Of a DNA stretch of 17,918 nt, positions 1 to 7,859 are shown one piece after another. This DNA is from JBNGDW01 sp049975325. Lineage in GTDB: Bacteria; Cloacimonadota; Cloacimonadia; JGIOTU-2; JBNGDW01. The translations under genes and the position numbers were made by a program. Position 1 is the first letter of the stretch. Each line of letters opens with the position of its first letter. The notes below the pieces were generated by a model. The model was not told where the DNA came from, did no database searches, and worked only from the letters and a program-made list of their open reading frames with translations. Location of the stretch: contig JBNGDW010000026.1 in NCBI GenBank assembly GCA_049975325.1, positions 1-17,918 of the forward strand, read 5' to 3'.

Positions 1-1886
1 GTTATAACATAATCATAAGTGATGCCATTTACAACCGTAGTATCTACACATGAATATTCATCTAAATAAACAGGATAGATTTCTTCATATTGGGGTTGGG
101 CTTCGCTTTTTCTATAAACTTTGTAGGTCCAATATGGGAATAGAGTTGTATCAGGAAATTCCTCCCAGTATAACACAACTTGTCCATCAGCAGGATAAGC
201 GGCATCCAAGATGGGACGAATTTCTGTAGAACCCCGATCTAATATCCAGTGATGTGGGTCAAACTGAAGAGAAACATAAACTGGCCACTCGGAAAGCCAG
301 GAGCATGTAGTGCTTTCAAATTCTTCTGCCCCTGCATCTGCTAAAACAGAATCAATCTCACCATTTATATTTACTGAAAATGGCACTTGCATTTCAAAGT
401 GCGTATCTGTGTCAGAGAGTGAACGGGTACGGATTATTACAGCTGGAGTTGTTCCATTCCCAATCGCTGCTTTTAGATAATAATATTCAAACCTCGGCAC
501 CCCGCTTCCGAAAATCCAGTCATTAAAAAATTCCTGCAAGTCCATGCCACTAACAGATTCACAGACATCAATAAAATCTGTAGTTATTACATTTCCATAT
601 TTATAGGTATCAAAATATGATTGAAGGATATCGAAAAATGTGCTGTCTTCAACCATCAATCTAAGCATATGCAAAACTGAAGCAGGTTTTTCATAAGTGG
701 CTGGTGTAAAATAGGCATTGTAAGGTGGGTCATAGACAGTATATGCATTGCCTCCTGCCCAATTCAAATAATATTGATGGAATGATGATTCCACATAGTC
801 ACACATTGCATCAAAGCCTTCGGTAGCCTCAACATACAGAGCCTCGGAATAGGTGGCAAAGCCTTCCGAAAGCCAGACATCTTTCCAGGTTAAAGGAGTA
901 AGGCAGTCCCCAAACCATTGATGAGCCAGTTCGTGAACAAAAATAAGCTCGTATGTCCCCATTCCATTAATGAGCCCATTCCCAATAGATGTCATTGTTT
1001 GATGCTCCATTCCACCCCAACCGCCGAAAATTCCACATTCTGCCATCCCATATTTCTGAAAAGGATAGTTACCGTAAAGATTTTCATAGATACCCATTGC
1101 AGTTGGGATGCAGGCAAAATCACTTTGTGCAAAGTTAAGATGTGAAGGATAGACATAGTTTATAATCGGCAAATCCCCATAATCCTGCTCAAAGGTTGCA
1201 TAATCGCCAGCACAAAATGAGACAAGATAAGTAGCAATCTGGTCGGTATTGTCCCAGCAAAATGTTTTCGTGCCATCGCCATTATCAATCTCATCTACAA
1301 GTATCCCATTTGAAGCTACAAGCATATTATCAGGCACTTTTATATTCATTTTTGTGGTAGCCTTATCCCAAGGGTGGTCATAGCAGGGCCACCAGAAGCG
1401 CGTCCCATTTGGGTCAGAATAGGTGAAAATATAGTTTTGCCAATAAATACCTGTATGATAGACATCTGAACTCAGTGTTGGATAACCTTGATAAAAAACC
1501 TGCGTGGAAAGTGTGTCGCCAATATTATAAGGCTGGTCAAGGGTGATAGTAATTACTTCATCATCATAAAAAAATGAGGCAGAAGTTCCATTAACAAGAA
1601 CAGAATCCACATTTAATTGCTCAAGTTCGTAGGAAATTTCTGTTAGATTATCTTCTTTTGCCATTATTCTTGCTAAAACATTTCCTAAGATGTAGTGATT
1701 TGATGGGAAAAGCTGAAGATTTATTTCATATGAAAGTGCATCAAAGGAATGAACTGAATCGGCACGAGATGGAGTTACTCCAAATGCTTCGTATTGTTTA
1801 TGGAAATATTCTCTTGGAATATCGGCAAAGGAGGAAGTAAAAGTTAAGAGGCAAATGGCAAAAGTAAAAAATAGAATTTTTTTCAT
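1..1886 (-). CDS. Secreted M1 family metallo-aminopeptidase (C-terminus outside window)
   Basis: A continuous reading frame of 628 codons starts at ATG 1886 and runs off the left edge, so the C-terminus is missing. The start follows a strong AGGAAGGGG ribosome binding site. Residues 1-21 (MKKILFFTFAICLLTFTSSFA) form a signal peptide, so the enzyme acts outside the cytoplasm. Family hallmarks are all present: the exopeptidase motif GGMEH at 291-295 (GAMEN-like), the zinc motif HELAH at 318-322, the third zinc ligand Glu341 in WLSEGFA after an 18-residue gap, and the transition-state Tyr398 in TYEKP. M1 enzymes remove N-terminal residues from peptides, here probably for peptide scavenging. After about residue 560 the sequence changes to a beta-rich, FN3-like segment (TYKVYRKSE). 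A C-terminal sorting domain may follow outside the window; that is inference. Family call is secure; substrate preference is not visible. Confidence 0.93.
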   Translation of the reverse strand, partial: MKKILFFTFAICLLTFTSSFADIPREYFHKQYEAFGVTPSRADSVHSFDALSYEINLQLFPSNHYILGNVLARIMAKEDNLTEISYELEQLNVDSVLVNGTSASFFYDDEVITITLDQPYNIGDTLSTQVFYQGYPTLSSDVYHTGIYWQNYIFTYSDPNGTRFWWPCYDHPWDKATTKMNIKVPDNMLVASNGILVDEIDNGDGTKTFCWDNTDQIATYLVSFCAGDYATFEQDYGDLPIINYVYPSHLNFAQSDFACIPTAMGIYENLYGNYPFQKYGMAECGIFGGWGGMEHQTMTSIGNGLINGMGTYELIFVHELAHQWFGDCLTPLTWKDVWLSEGFATYSEALYVEATEGFDAMCDYVESSFHQYYLNWAGGNAYTVYDPPYNAYFTPATYEKPASVLHMLRLMVEDSTFFDILQSYFDTYKYGNVITTDFIDVCESVSGMDLQEFFNDWIFGSGVPRFEYYYLKAAIGNGTTPAVIIRTRSLSDTDTHFEMQVPFSVNINGEIDSVLADAGAEEFESTTCSWLSEWPVYVSLQFDPHHWILDRGSTEIRPILDAAYPADGQVVLYWEEFPDTTLFPYWTYKVYRKSEAQPQYEEIYPVYLDEYSCVDTTVVNGITYDYVI

Positions 1887-1916
1887 TAGAACCCCTTCCT
1901 GGCATTTTCAGCCTTT

Positions 1917-1955
1917 TGATTCGGGATAAACCCGAACCTACCCTCGGCACCCGGG
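1917..1955. repeat. Intergenic palindromic repeat, copy 1
   Basis: Between the PPC-domain gene and the M1 peptidase lies TTCGGG-ATAAA-CCCGAA (1920-1936), a perfect 6-bp inverted repeat, followed directly by CCTACCC. A related element with the same left flank (ATTCGGGATA), the same total hairpin length of 17 nt and the same right flank (ACCTACCC) lies at 7813-7854. This looks like a dispersed intergenic repeat. It could also act as a transcript-end hairpin on the minus strand, but no U-tract follows. Confidence 0.5.
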
Positions 1956-1981
1956 ATGAGCCTACATTTGCCCAATAAATT

Positions 1982-2401
1982 TTATTTAAAATTCAATCTG
2001 GGATTGCCATCCTCTATTTCTTTTACAAATTTAGCTCCTGGTATAGTCTGGACAAATATTTCTGCAGTGTTCCACACCTTACCTCCTGTTAGATGCCCTC
2101 CCACAAGCTCATGAGACCTTTTTGCTAATGCCACATGAATATGCCAGTCTAACTTCCCCTCTGGATCAAAAAACATGTTACCGTTTGTAGAGACAAGTTC
2201 TACCGGGCTTTCTATGGTTTCAATAATGTATTTCCCATTTTCATAGTAACCGATTTCAGCATTTTTTAACATCCCGACTCCATTTAGAATTATAGCATTG
2301 GTGAGGTTGTGCTGTTTTGCAAACTCCTTTAATTTTTGGAGAAAATCTTCTCCCTGAATCAATCTAATGCCGTAGATATTATTAAATCTTTTTTGTACCA
2401 T
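1982..2401 (-). CDS. PPC-domain (DUF296, PF03479) protein
   Basis: This 139-residue protein matches the stand-alone bacterial/archaeal PPC domain in length and pattern: YGIRLIQGEDFLQKLKEFAKQHN, then NAIILNGVGMLKNAEIGYY, then the metal-site segment. His87, His89 (DWHIHVALA) and His103 (VGGHL) are the three histidines that typically bind a metal ion in this family, which forms trimers. In plants the domain accompanies AT-hook DNA-binding motifs; bacterial single-domain versions are often annotated as DNA-binding, but their role is not established, and no AT-hook is visible here. It lies 42 nt downstream of serA and is probably co-transcribed with it. The ATG has only a weak upstream AAGAAAAA, so translation may depend on coupling or be low. 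Family call is firm; function is unknown. Confidence 0.88.
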   Translation of the reverse strand: MVQKRFNNIYGIRLIQGEDFLQKLKEFAKQHNLTNAIILNGVGMLKNAEIGYYENGKYIIETIESPVELVSTNGNMFFDPEGKLDWHIHVALAKRSHELVGGHLTGGKVWNTAEIFVQTIPGAKFVKEIEDGNPRLNFK

Positions 2402-2443
2402 TTTTTCTTAAGTTTGAGGAGAGCACTATGGCTCCCCTTTTCA

Positions 2444-3349
2444 TTATTTGAAGAACTCAATGATAATATTTGCCACTTCGACACCAACTCTCTCCTGTGC
2501 TTCAACAGTTGATGCTCCTATGTGTGGAGTAACAGAGACATTAGGATGATTGACAAGTTCCATGTTATTCGTAGGTTCCTCTTCAAAAGAGTCAATGCCA
2601 GCCAGAGCGACCTTACCGGAATTCAACCCATCAAGTAAGGCTTTTTCATCTACAACACCACCGCGAGCACAGTTTATAATCATTACTCCGTCCTTCATTT
2701 TGGATATTGCTTCTTCATCAATAATGTAGTGAGTCTCATCAGTATGTGGAATATGGAGAGAAATGATATCTGCCTCGCGGAGAAGCGTTTCAAAATCTAC
2801 CAATTTAACATCTAAATCTGTTTCTTTAACATAAGGATCGTAAGCAATGACTTTCATTTCAAGAGCTGTGGCTTTTTTGGCAAGGATTTTGCCTATATTC
2901 CCCAATCCAACTATTCCAAGGGTCTTATCAGCAAGCTCTCTTCCTTTGTATTTTTTCTTATTCCACTCACCCTTACGCATTGTAATATTGGAATCTGGCA
3001 GGAAACGATACAAGGCAAGCATATGAGCCAAAGCAAGTTCTGCAACAGATTGGGATGAGGCTGTAGGTGTGTTAGTAACTTCTATTCCTTTTGATCTTGC
3101 ATACTCGTAGTCAATATTATCCAATCCAACTCCGCCACGAACAATTAATTTGAGATTATCAGCAGCATCAATAGCAACTTTTCTTACCTTAGTCGCACTT
3201 CTTACAACGGCTACATCAAACCCTTTTATCATTTCAGCCAGTTCTTCCGGGGTTTTCTTCTCGGTTTTTTGAACTAATTCATGACCCGCGTTCTCCAGCA
3301 TCTCAATACACCTTGAAGAAACAGGGTCACTGATTAAGATTTTAGCCAT
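2444..3349 (-). CDS. serA: D-3-phosphoglycerate dehydrogenase, short form
   Basis: This NAD-dependent dehydrogenase oxidises 3-phosphoglycerate to 3-phosphohydroxypyruvate, the first step of serine synthesis. I place the start at ATG 3349 (MAKILISDPVSS, 301 aa) because GGAGGATAAAATG gives an ideal ribosome site; an in-frame ATG at 3400 lacks one and adds 17 residues with no match to the family. Seen in the sequence: the Rossmann loop GLGNIG at 148-153, Asp171 after the second strand (NAD rather than NADP preference), and the catalytic set Arg229 (NCARGG), Glu258 (EEEP) and His276 (TPHIGAST). The protein ends right after the catalytic core, so the ACT/ASB regulatory domains that give serine feedback in longer SerA types are absent. 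A related 2-hydroxyacid dehydrogenase activity cannot be fully excluded. It lies 79 nt after the M14 gene. Confidence 0.87.
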   Translation of the reverse strand: MAKILISDPVSSRCIEMLENAGHELVQKTEKKTPEELAEMIKGFDVAVVRSATKVRKVAIDAADNLKLIVRGGVGLDNIDYEYARSKGIEVTNTPTASSQSVAELALAHMLALYRFLPDSNITMRKGEWNKKKYKGRELADKTLGIVGLGNIGKILAKKATALEMKVIAYDPYVKETDLDVKLVDFETLLREADIISLHIPHTDETHYIIDEEAISKMKDGVMIINCARGGVVDEKALLDGLNSGKVALAGIDSFEEEPTNNMELVNHPNVSVTPHIGASTVEAQERVGVEVANIIIEFFK

Positions 3350-3428
3350 TTTATCCTCCAATTTTTTAGTGAACAACTGATAATGATCTGTCATAATCAA
3401 TTATCCACTATTACTTATTATTTATTCA

Positions 3429-6113
3429 CTATTCTAATAATAGCATTTTTTTGATATCTGATTGATAATTATCAGATGTCAATTTATAAAGATAGATTCC
3501 TGATGAAACTTTTTGACTATTTTCATCTTTTCCATCCCAGACAACTTTATTATTTTTTAATTTTAAATTTTCAATTTTAAATTGTTTTACTCGCTGGCCC
3601 TTAATATTATAGATTTCTATCTTGGCATTTGTTACATCCTTAGGGTGAAGCTTAAAAGAAATTGTGGTAGAAGCAGAAAATGGATTGGGATAATTTATTC
3701 CTAATTCTGTAACAAAGGGCTGAGGAGTATCTGGTACTGACATAGCAGGCACGCACACAACAGTATCAGAAGGCAAAGATTCTCCCTCTGGATTCTCATA
3801 CAATGCTGTTACATAGTAATAGATAGAGTCTGACCCGGGCATCGTTGGGGCATCTACTTCAGAAAATGATAAGGTTTCTGTAGGAAGAGTTGCAATTATT
3901 TCAAAATTCCGATATACATTATAGCCAACATGTTCTTCAACCGGTGGGGGTAAGGGAGGATCCCAGAAGAGATAGTAATAGTTATGCGGACATTCATATT
4001 CTTGCTCTACATAAAAGTTGCGTGGAGATGGGAATCTGGGTTCTGGTATCTGGGTTGAGGGAAATACAATATAATCAATCCAGGCACAATCGCTTCCTGC
4101 ACTCATAGAACCATCTTTCTCATAAGACCATTTCAATGTATGTGTTCCTGCCTCAAGATTGAATACTTCTTCAGACCACCCTACCTCTCCAGACCATGAA
4201 TCTTGTTCTATGTCATCAATATAAAATTTAAGAAAATCCCATCCGCTTTCAGAGGAGACCCTTTTCCAGAACTGAATCGCTCCATCCACTGGAATCTCAA
4301 TTGTAGTTAGTATAGCAGAGGTTTGATTATCACCAATATTTCCAGAACGAGCAGAATATGTTCCATCATAAGAAATTGTATTATCAATCACCCAATTGGC
4401 ATTGCCTGCAAATTCCCACTCATCACCGAACACTCCGGTTTCAAAACTCTCTACCACAGCAGGATAAAGAAGAAAGTCTACTATGTTTTGCTCTTCGGTA
4501 ACCAATATTTCTTCAGAGATAGGGACATATCCATCTTTGGTAACTCGAAAAGTATATGTACCTTCTAGAACCTCTGATAATGTATACTGGCCAGTACTAT
4601 CTGTGGTAACAGGGTCAAGCGAAGAGCCCACCAATTCCACTGTAGCGCCTTCTATTGGCTCATAGCTTATCACATCAAGCACAGTTCCAGATACTACGAT
4701 TTGTTGAGCCTGTTGCAATTGAATATCAATCACTGTGGCACCAGATTCATTTACCCGGACATTATAAATGGTTTGTGGTAGGTACCCTTCTGCTGAAAAT
4801 TGTACATCATATCGACCTGGCAACAGCATACGATAATAGTCACCCACATCTGGGTCTGTAAATACCTCAGAATTATCAAAATCGTGATCTAAAATTGTAA
4901 TTTTCGCATCAAGAGGATTGCCCTGCTTATCTGTAACCACTCCTCTGATGCCATACATCACATTTTCCATATAATTTAAGAATGAGCGCCAGTTATATTC
5001 CCAATGATCAGGAAGCTGGTCTGGAGGCAAAAGCTTTGTATCTGATATCTCAATAGTCACCTCTCGGCAACCATGAAAATAGTTCATATAGTCCTGGCGA
5101 CCACCAGTTATGCGATACCATTGATAGCCATTGGTAATTCCATCATTAAATCCAGACATATATCCAGGGGGACTATATGCCTGAGCCGTGTCTGCATATT
5201 CATGCGAAATTACCTGGTACCATTCATCATCTGCATGCAATCTGGACCAGGTATCCCAGGGATAATTTACAACCTCAGCTCCACCATGAAAATTAGCTGA
5301 AAGCACAAAATTATGCGTCTCTGCTACATCCATCATCGCTATTGTTTCGGGCTGCCATGCATTACCGTCTGGATGGAGTCCATCTTCTGGGTCTGGGAAA
5401 TTCCTGTTCAGATCAACCCCATTTGCATTCCATCTCCACGCTCCCCCAACTGTATTATTACCCCCATGATATGTTCCATCAGGATTAGCAAGTGGATTTA
5501 TCCAGATTTCCATATTGTTAACCATATTAGTTATACGGTCATCCTCACCATAACTAGTCAAAAGAGAATCGATCAGCCTTAACATCAGGACATAACCTGT
5601 TGTTTCATCACCGTGCATTGTCGAGGTGTACATGAATTCTGGTTCGGCTTCCTCGCTATCCACATTATCAGATATAACTGCAAAAAGAAGGTCTCTCCCC
5701 TGAACAGTTTCGCCGATATTTTCAATTCGACAGAGATCTGGATAATCAGATTCAAATTGATACATCATATTGACATAGGCATCATAAGTAGGATAAGCAT
5801 CCCAATCTCGCATTTCTGCTTTTGTGGAAGCCATACGCGGTGTTATCAAGGTTCCCGGATGAGGGAGTGTTTCAAAGGTATAACCCAGTGATTTCAGGTC
5901 TTGCAACTGCTCAGGATTCGCATACGCATATACTTCATTCCCAACCACATTATCTATAGAAACTATTTTGGTAAGCCTATTTATCTCTTTGGGAGAAGAG
6001 ATAGACATTTTAAAGTATATCTCTCCGTCGTTGGTTAGAAGGCTTTGCGCTATAAGCGATCCTGTGAAAAGGAGTGCCATACCTAAAACTATGAGTAGAA
6101 TTTTAGTTCGCAT
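3429..6113 (-). CDS. Secreted M14 zinc carboxypeptidase with regulatory-like, FN3-like and C-terminal sorting domains
   Basis: The likely start is ATG 6113 (MRTKILLIVLGMALL, 894 aa), 5 nt after AAGGAG; ATG 6116 is possible but only 2 nt from it. Numbering is from 6113. A signal peptide ends near residue 23 (SLIAQS). The M14 domain (about 105-380) has zinc ligands His167 and Glu170 (MHGDE) and His276 (FHGG), substrate-binding NPDG and DLNRNF (Arg237), and the catalytic glutamate 355 (TIEIS). Two carboxypeptidase-regulatory-like beta domains follow (about 388-466 and 474-550), then a jelly-roll/MAM-like region (555-686), an FN3-like domain (about 693-790) and a FlgD/T9SS-like tail beginning NYPNPFSASTTISF near 808 and ending KKMLLLE. 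It should hydrolyse peptides outside the cell or on its surface. The start overlaps the stop of the upstream small gene as TGATG, implying coupled translation. Confidence 0.93.
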   Translation of the reverse strand: MRTKILLIVLGMALLFTGSLIAQSLLTNDGEIYFKMSISSPKEINRLTKIVSIDNVVGNEVYAYANPEQLQDLKSLGYTFETLPHPGTLITPRMASTKAEMRDWDAYPTYDAYVNMMYQFESDYPDLCRIENIGETVQGRDLLFAVISDNVDSEEAEPEFMYTSTMHGDETTGYVLMLRLIDSLLTSYGEDDRITNMVNNMEIWINPLANPDGTYHGGNNTVGGAWRWNANGVDLNRNFPDPEDGLHPDGNAWQPETIAMMDVAETHNFVLSANFHGGAEVVNYPWDTWSRLHADDEWYQVISHEYADTAQAYSPPGYMSGFNDGITNGYQWYRITGGRQDYMNYFHGCREVTIEISDTKLLPPDQLPDHWEYNWRSFLNYMENVMYGIRGVVTDKQGNPLDAKITILDHDFDNSEVFTDPDVGDYYRMLLPGRYDVQFSAEGYLPQTIYNVRVNESGATVIDIQLQQAQQIVVSGTVLDVISYEPIEGATVELVGSSLDPVTTDSTGQYTLSEVLEGTYTFRVTKDGYVPISEEILVTEEQNIVDFLLYPAVVESFETGVFGDEWEFAGNANWVIDNTISYDGTYSARSGNIGDNQTSAILTTIEIPVDGAIQFWKRVSSESGWDFLKFYIDDIEQDSWSGEVGWSEEVFNLEAGTHTLKWSYEKDGSMSAGSDCAWIDYIVFPSTQIPEPRFPSPRNFYVEQEYECPHNYYYLFWDPPLPPPVEEHVGYNVYRNFEIIATLPTETLSFSEVDAPTMPGSDSIYYYVTALYENPEGESLPSDTVVCVPAMSVPDTPQPFVTELGINYPNPFSASTTISFKLHPKDVTNAKIEIYNIKGQRVKQFKIENLKLKNNKVVWDGKDENSQKVSSGIYLYKLTSDNYQSDIKKMLLLE
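3559..3583. repeat. AT-only tandem 14-mer inside the M14 gene
   Basis: The 11-mer AATTTTAAATT occurs at 3559-3569 and again at 3573-3583, offset by 14 nt. It encodes the lysine-rich KIENLKLKN segment between the IYNIKGQRVK strand and the VVWDGKDE strand of the C-terminal sorting domain. The unit is nearly self-complementary and contains no G. It looks like a local in-frame duplication in a loop. Confidence 0.5.
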
Positions 6114-6418
6114 CATTTCTCCTTAGCATCTTTACTTTCATAGATGAATACTTGTGGATTTTCTTTTCTCCATTTAAGATATTCGTGTTTGATTTCCAAT
6201 TTCCATAAAATTTCTTTGTCCTTATTGGCAAAAGAAATAATATTGATATAATGCAATTTCCCATCTTTCCCTTTAAACGATTTTTGCGGTAATTCAATCT
6301 CTACATCATTACCTTTTTTTAATATAGTTACCTCATTAAGAAAGACACCGGGAGTAATTTCAATAACTGCCCTTGACTGAACAGCGCCAATATTTACATC
6401 CCTAAATTTAATTTTCAT
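6113..6418 (-). CDS. Small SpoVG-like protein (tentative)
   Basis: The likely product is 101 aa, starting at ATG 6418 (MKIKFRDVNIGAV). A longer frame from 6502 would overlap the end of the phosphofructokinase gene and adds a basic N-terminus without family character. The pattern MKIxxxDVxIxxV ... RAVIEITPGVFLNEVTI ... IELPQKSFKGKDGKLHYINIISF ... LEIKHEYLKW follows the outline of SpoVG, a roughly 90-residue protein reported to bind nucleic acid in Firmicutes and spirochaetes; I compared this from memory only. It begins 26 nt after the phosphofructokinase stop and its TGA overlaps the M14 start (TGATG), so all three probably share a transcript. The upstream region has no good Shine-Dalgarno. 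It could instead be an unrelated small beta protein. Confidence 0.6.
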   Translation of the reverse strand: MKIKFRDVNIGAVQSRAVIEITPGVFLNEVTILKKGNDVEIELPQKSFKGKDGKLHYINIISFANKDKEILWKLEIKHEYLKWRKENPQVFIYESKDAKEK

Positions 6419-6443
6419 TAATTTTTCGTTTCTTATGTTGATC

Positions 6444-7673
6444 TTATGTCTTTTTTGTAGTTTTAATTTTCTTTGGCACAGCAGGTGCGGAGAGCTTTTC
6501 ACAAACTGGCAACTTCCCGATGAGGGGGAGGGCGTAATGGATAAAATCTTCTGTTACATAATTATTGTTAAGTATAAACTCATCAGGCATAGGTTTTGTC
6601 ACCCTTGCAACAGTCTGTAAGGGGGTAAGAAAATACCTTACGACATAGTCTCCCACTCGTTTAATTGCCACTGATCCGTCTTCCATTTTCCCCATAGCAA
6701 ATTCTATAGCCTTTTTGCCAACCTCTCGCGCCTCGACAGCATCCACCTCACTTACAACACCAAGGAATGACCGTTGCAGGTAGCCAAATGTATCGGCTCG
6801 AACCCTTTTGATATGTGGCAAGCCTTTTTTAACCTCCCTTACTAAGAGGTCACCCAGCACTCCTGTACCACTTAATTGCACATTCCCATGGGCATCTTGT
6901 TCTACTCTTTCTGACAGTTTTGTAACAATTGGCATACCACTCTCATCCGCAATGCCTTCAGATACAGCAACCATACACCTCCCGTATCTTTTGTATATCC
7001 GGTCCACATCACTAATAAACTGTTCAATTGAAAAAATTCGCTCTGGTAAATATACAAGATGAGGTCCGTCATCTTCAGATTTCTTGGCAAGCACTGAGGA
7101 TGCAGTAAGAAATCCTGCATGGCGTCCCATCACAACTCCTATGTAAACGCCTGGTATAGATAAATTATCAAGATTTACTCCTGCAAAGGCTTGAGAGACG
7201 AATTTTGCCGCTGAACCAAAACCAGGACAATGGTCAGTTACCTGCAAATCATTATCAATCGTTTTAGGGATATGTATTACTTGCAGATCGTATTGCACTT
7301 TTTCTGCAGCACTTTTCACGATACTACAGGTATCTGCGGAGTCATTCCCACCAATATAAAAGAAATATCGCACATCGTGGGCTTTAAGAACATTGAAAAT
7401 CTCCTGGCAGTACGCCTCATCAGGCTTGTCACGAGTAGAAAGCAGGGCAGAGGAAGGGGTTTTGGCAACATCTTCCAGGTGCTCACGAGGCACATCAGTC
7501 AGGTCAAGGAATTCCTCATTCACAATGCCTCTTACACCATGCACCGCACCATAAATCCTTCTGATCTGCGGATATCCCCGAGCCTTTAAAACAGTCCCCA
7601 CTAAGCTCTGGTTAATCACTACTGTGGGTCCACCCCCTTGTGCTATAACCAGATTGCCTTCTAACTTAGCCAT
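6444..7673 (-). CDS. pfp: Phosphofructokinase, PPi-dependent type
   Basis: The 409-aa protein phosphorylates fructose 6-phosphate to the 1,6-bisphosphate in glycolysis. Motifs in order: GGGPT 13-17, GGNDS 108-112, PKTIDND 136-142 with the catalytic base Asp140, MGRHAG 182-187, YLPER 208-212 and RADTFGYLQR 292-301. The Asp after GGN and the Lys in PKTIDND replace the two residues that admit ATP in bacterial PfkA (GGDGS, PGTIDND). They are the known signature of pyrophosphate-dependent enzymes, which work reversibly. The Asn at 110, where GGDD is usual, is a variant. The last ten or so residues form a lysine-rich tail (PKKIKTTKKT). The start at ATG 7673 follows GGAGTACA. The gene heads a likely unit with the SpoVG-like and M14 genes. 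Donor specificity is inferred from motifs. Confidence 0.92.
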   Translation of the reverse strand: MAKLEGNLVIAQGGGPTVVINQSLVGTVLKARGYPQIRRIYGAVHGVRGIVNEEFLDLTDVPREHLEDVAKTPSSALLSTRDKPDEAYCQEIFNVLKAHDVRYFFYIGGNDSADTCSIVKSAAEKVQYDLQVIHIPKTIDNDLQVTDHCPGFGSAAKFVSQAFAGVNLDNLSIPGVYIGVVMGRHAGFLTASSVLAKKSEDDGPHLVYLPERIFSIEQFISDVDRIYKRYGRCMVAVSEGIADESGMPIVTKLSERVEQDAHGNVQLSGTGVLGDLLVREVKKGLPHIKRVRADTFGYLQRSFLGVVSEVDAVEAREVGKKAIEFAMGKMEDGSVAIKRVGDYVVRYFLTPLQTVARVTKPMPDEFILNNNYVTEDFIHYALPLIGKLPVCEKLSAPAVPKKIKTTKKT

Positions 7674-7812
7674 TGTACTCCTTGTAATCTAACATAAACA
7701 ATTCTGTAAAATAGTTTACTTTTCTACTGAAAAGGGAGAATAAATTTTTGATGTCAAGTTTAAATGGGAAAAAATAAAAAGTAAAAAAAGGAAATAAGAA
7801 CGATTATTTGTT

Positions 7813-7854
7813 ATTCGGGATAGAGTCTCTTGGAATTTTATTCCAAACCTACCC
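7813..7854. repeat. Intergenic palindromic repeat, copy 2
   Basis: Just after the murE stop, the element carries ATTCGGGATA, then a 4+4 palindrome AGAGTCTCT (7822-7830), then TTGGAAT-TTT-ATTCCAA (7830-7846), a perfect 7-bp hairpin of 17 nt, then ACCTACCC. Flanks match the element at 1917-1955 while the hairpin arms differ. The rest of the 186-nt gap between murE and the phosphofructokinase gene is AT-rich; I see no convincing promoter in it. Confidence 0.5.
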
Positions 7855-7859
7855 GCAAC

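Noticed and set aside
2408..2436. Hairpin between serA and the PPC gene (GGGGAGC with GCTCTCC)
   Set aside because: The stem of seven pairs includes a G-U and is not followed by a U-tract, so it is not a convincing terminator.
3401..3428. DnaA-box-like TTATCCACT between the M14 gene and serA
   Set aside because: A single imperfect match far from the origin cluster; expected by chance in AT-rich sequence.
7230..7589. 119-codon plus-strand open frame
   Set aside because: Lies antisense to the phosphofructokinase gene, whose catalytic motifs fall in the same stretch; composition is that of a shadow frame.
7752..7757. TTGACA on the minus strand upstream of the phosphofructokinase gene
   Set aside because: At 16-18 nt spacing no -10-like hexamer is present (CTTTTC at 17), so I do not call a promoter.
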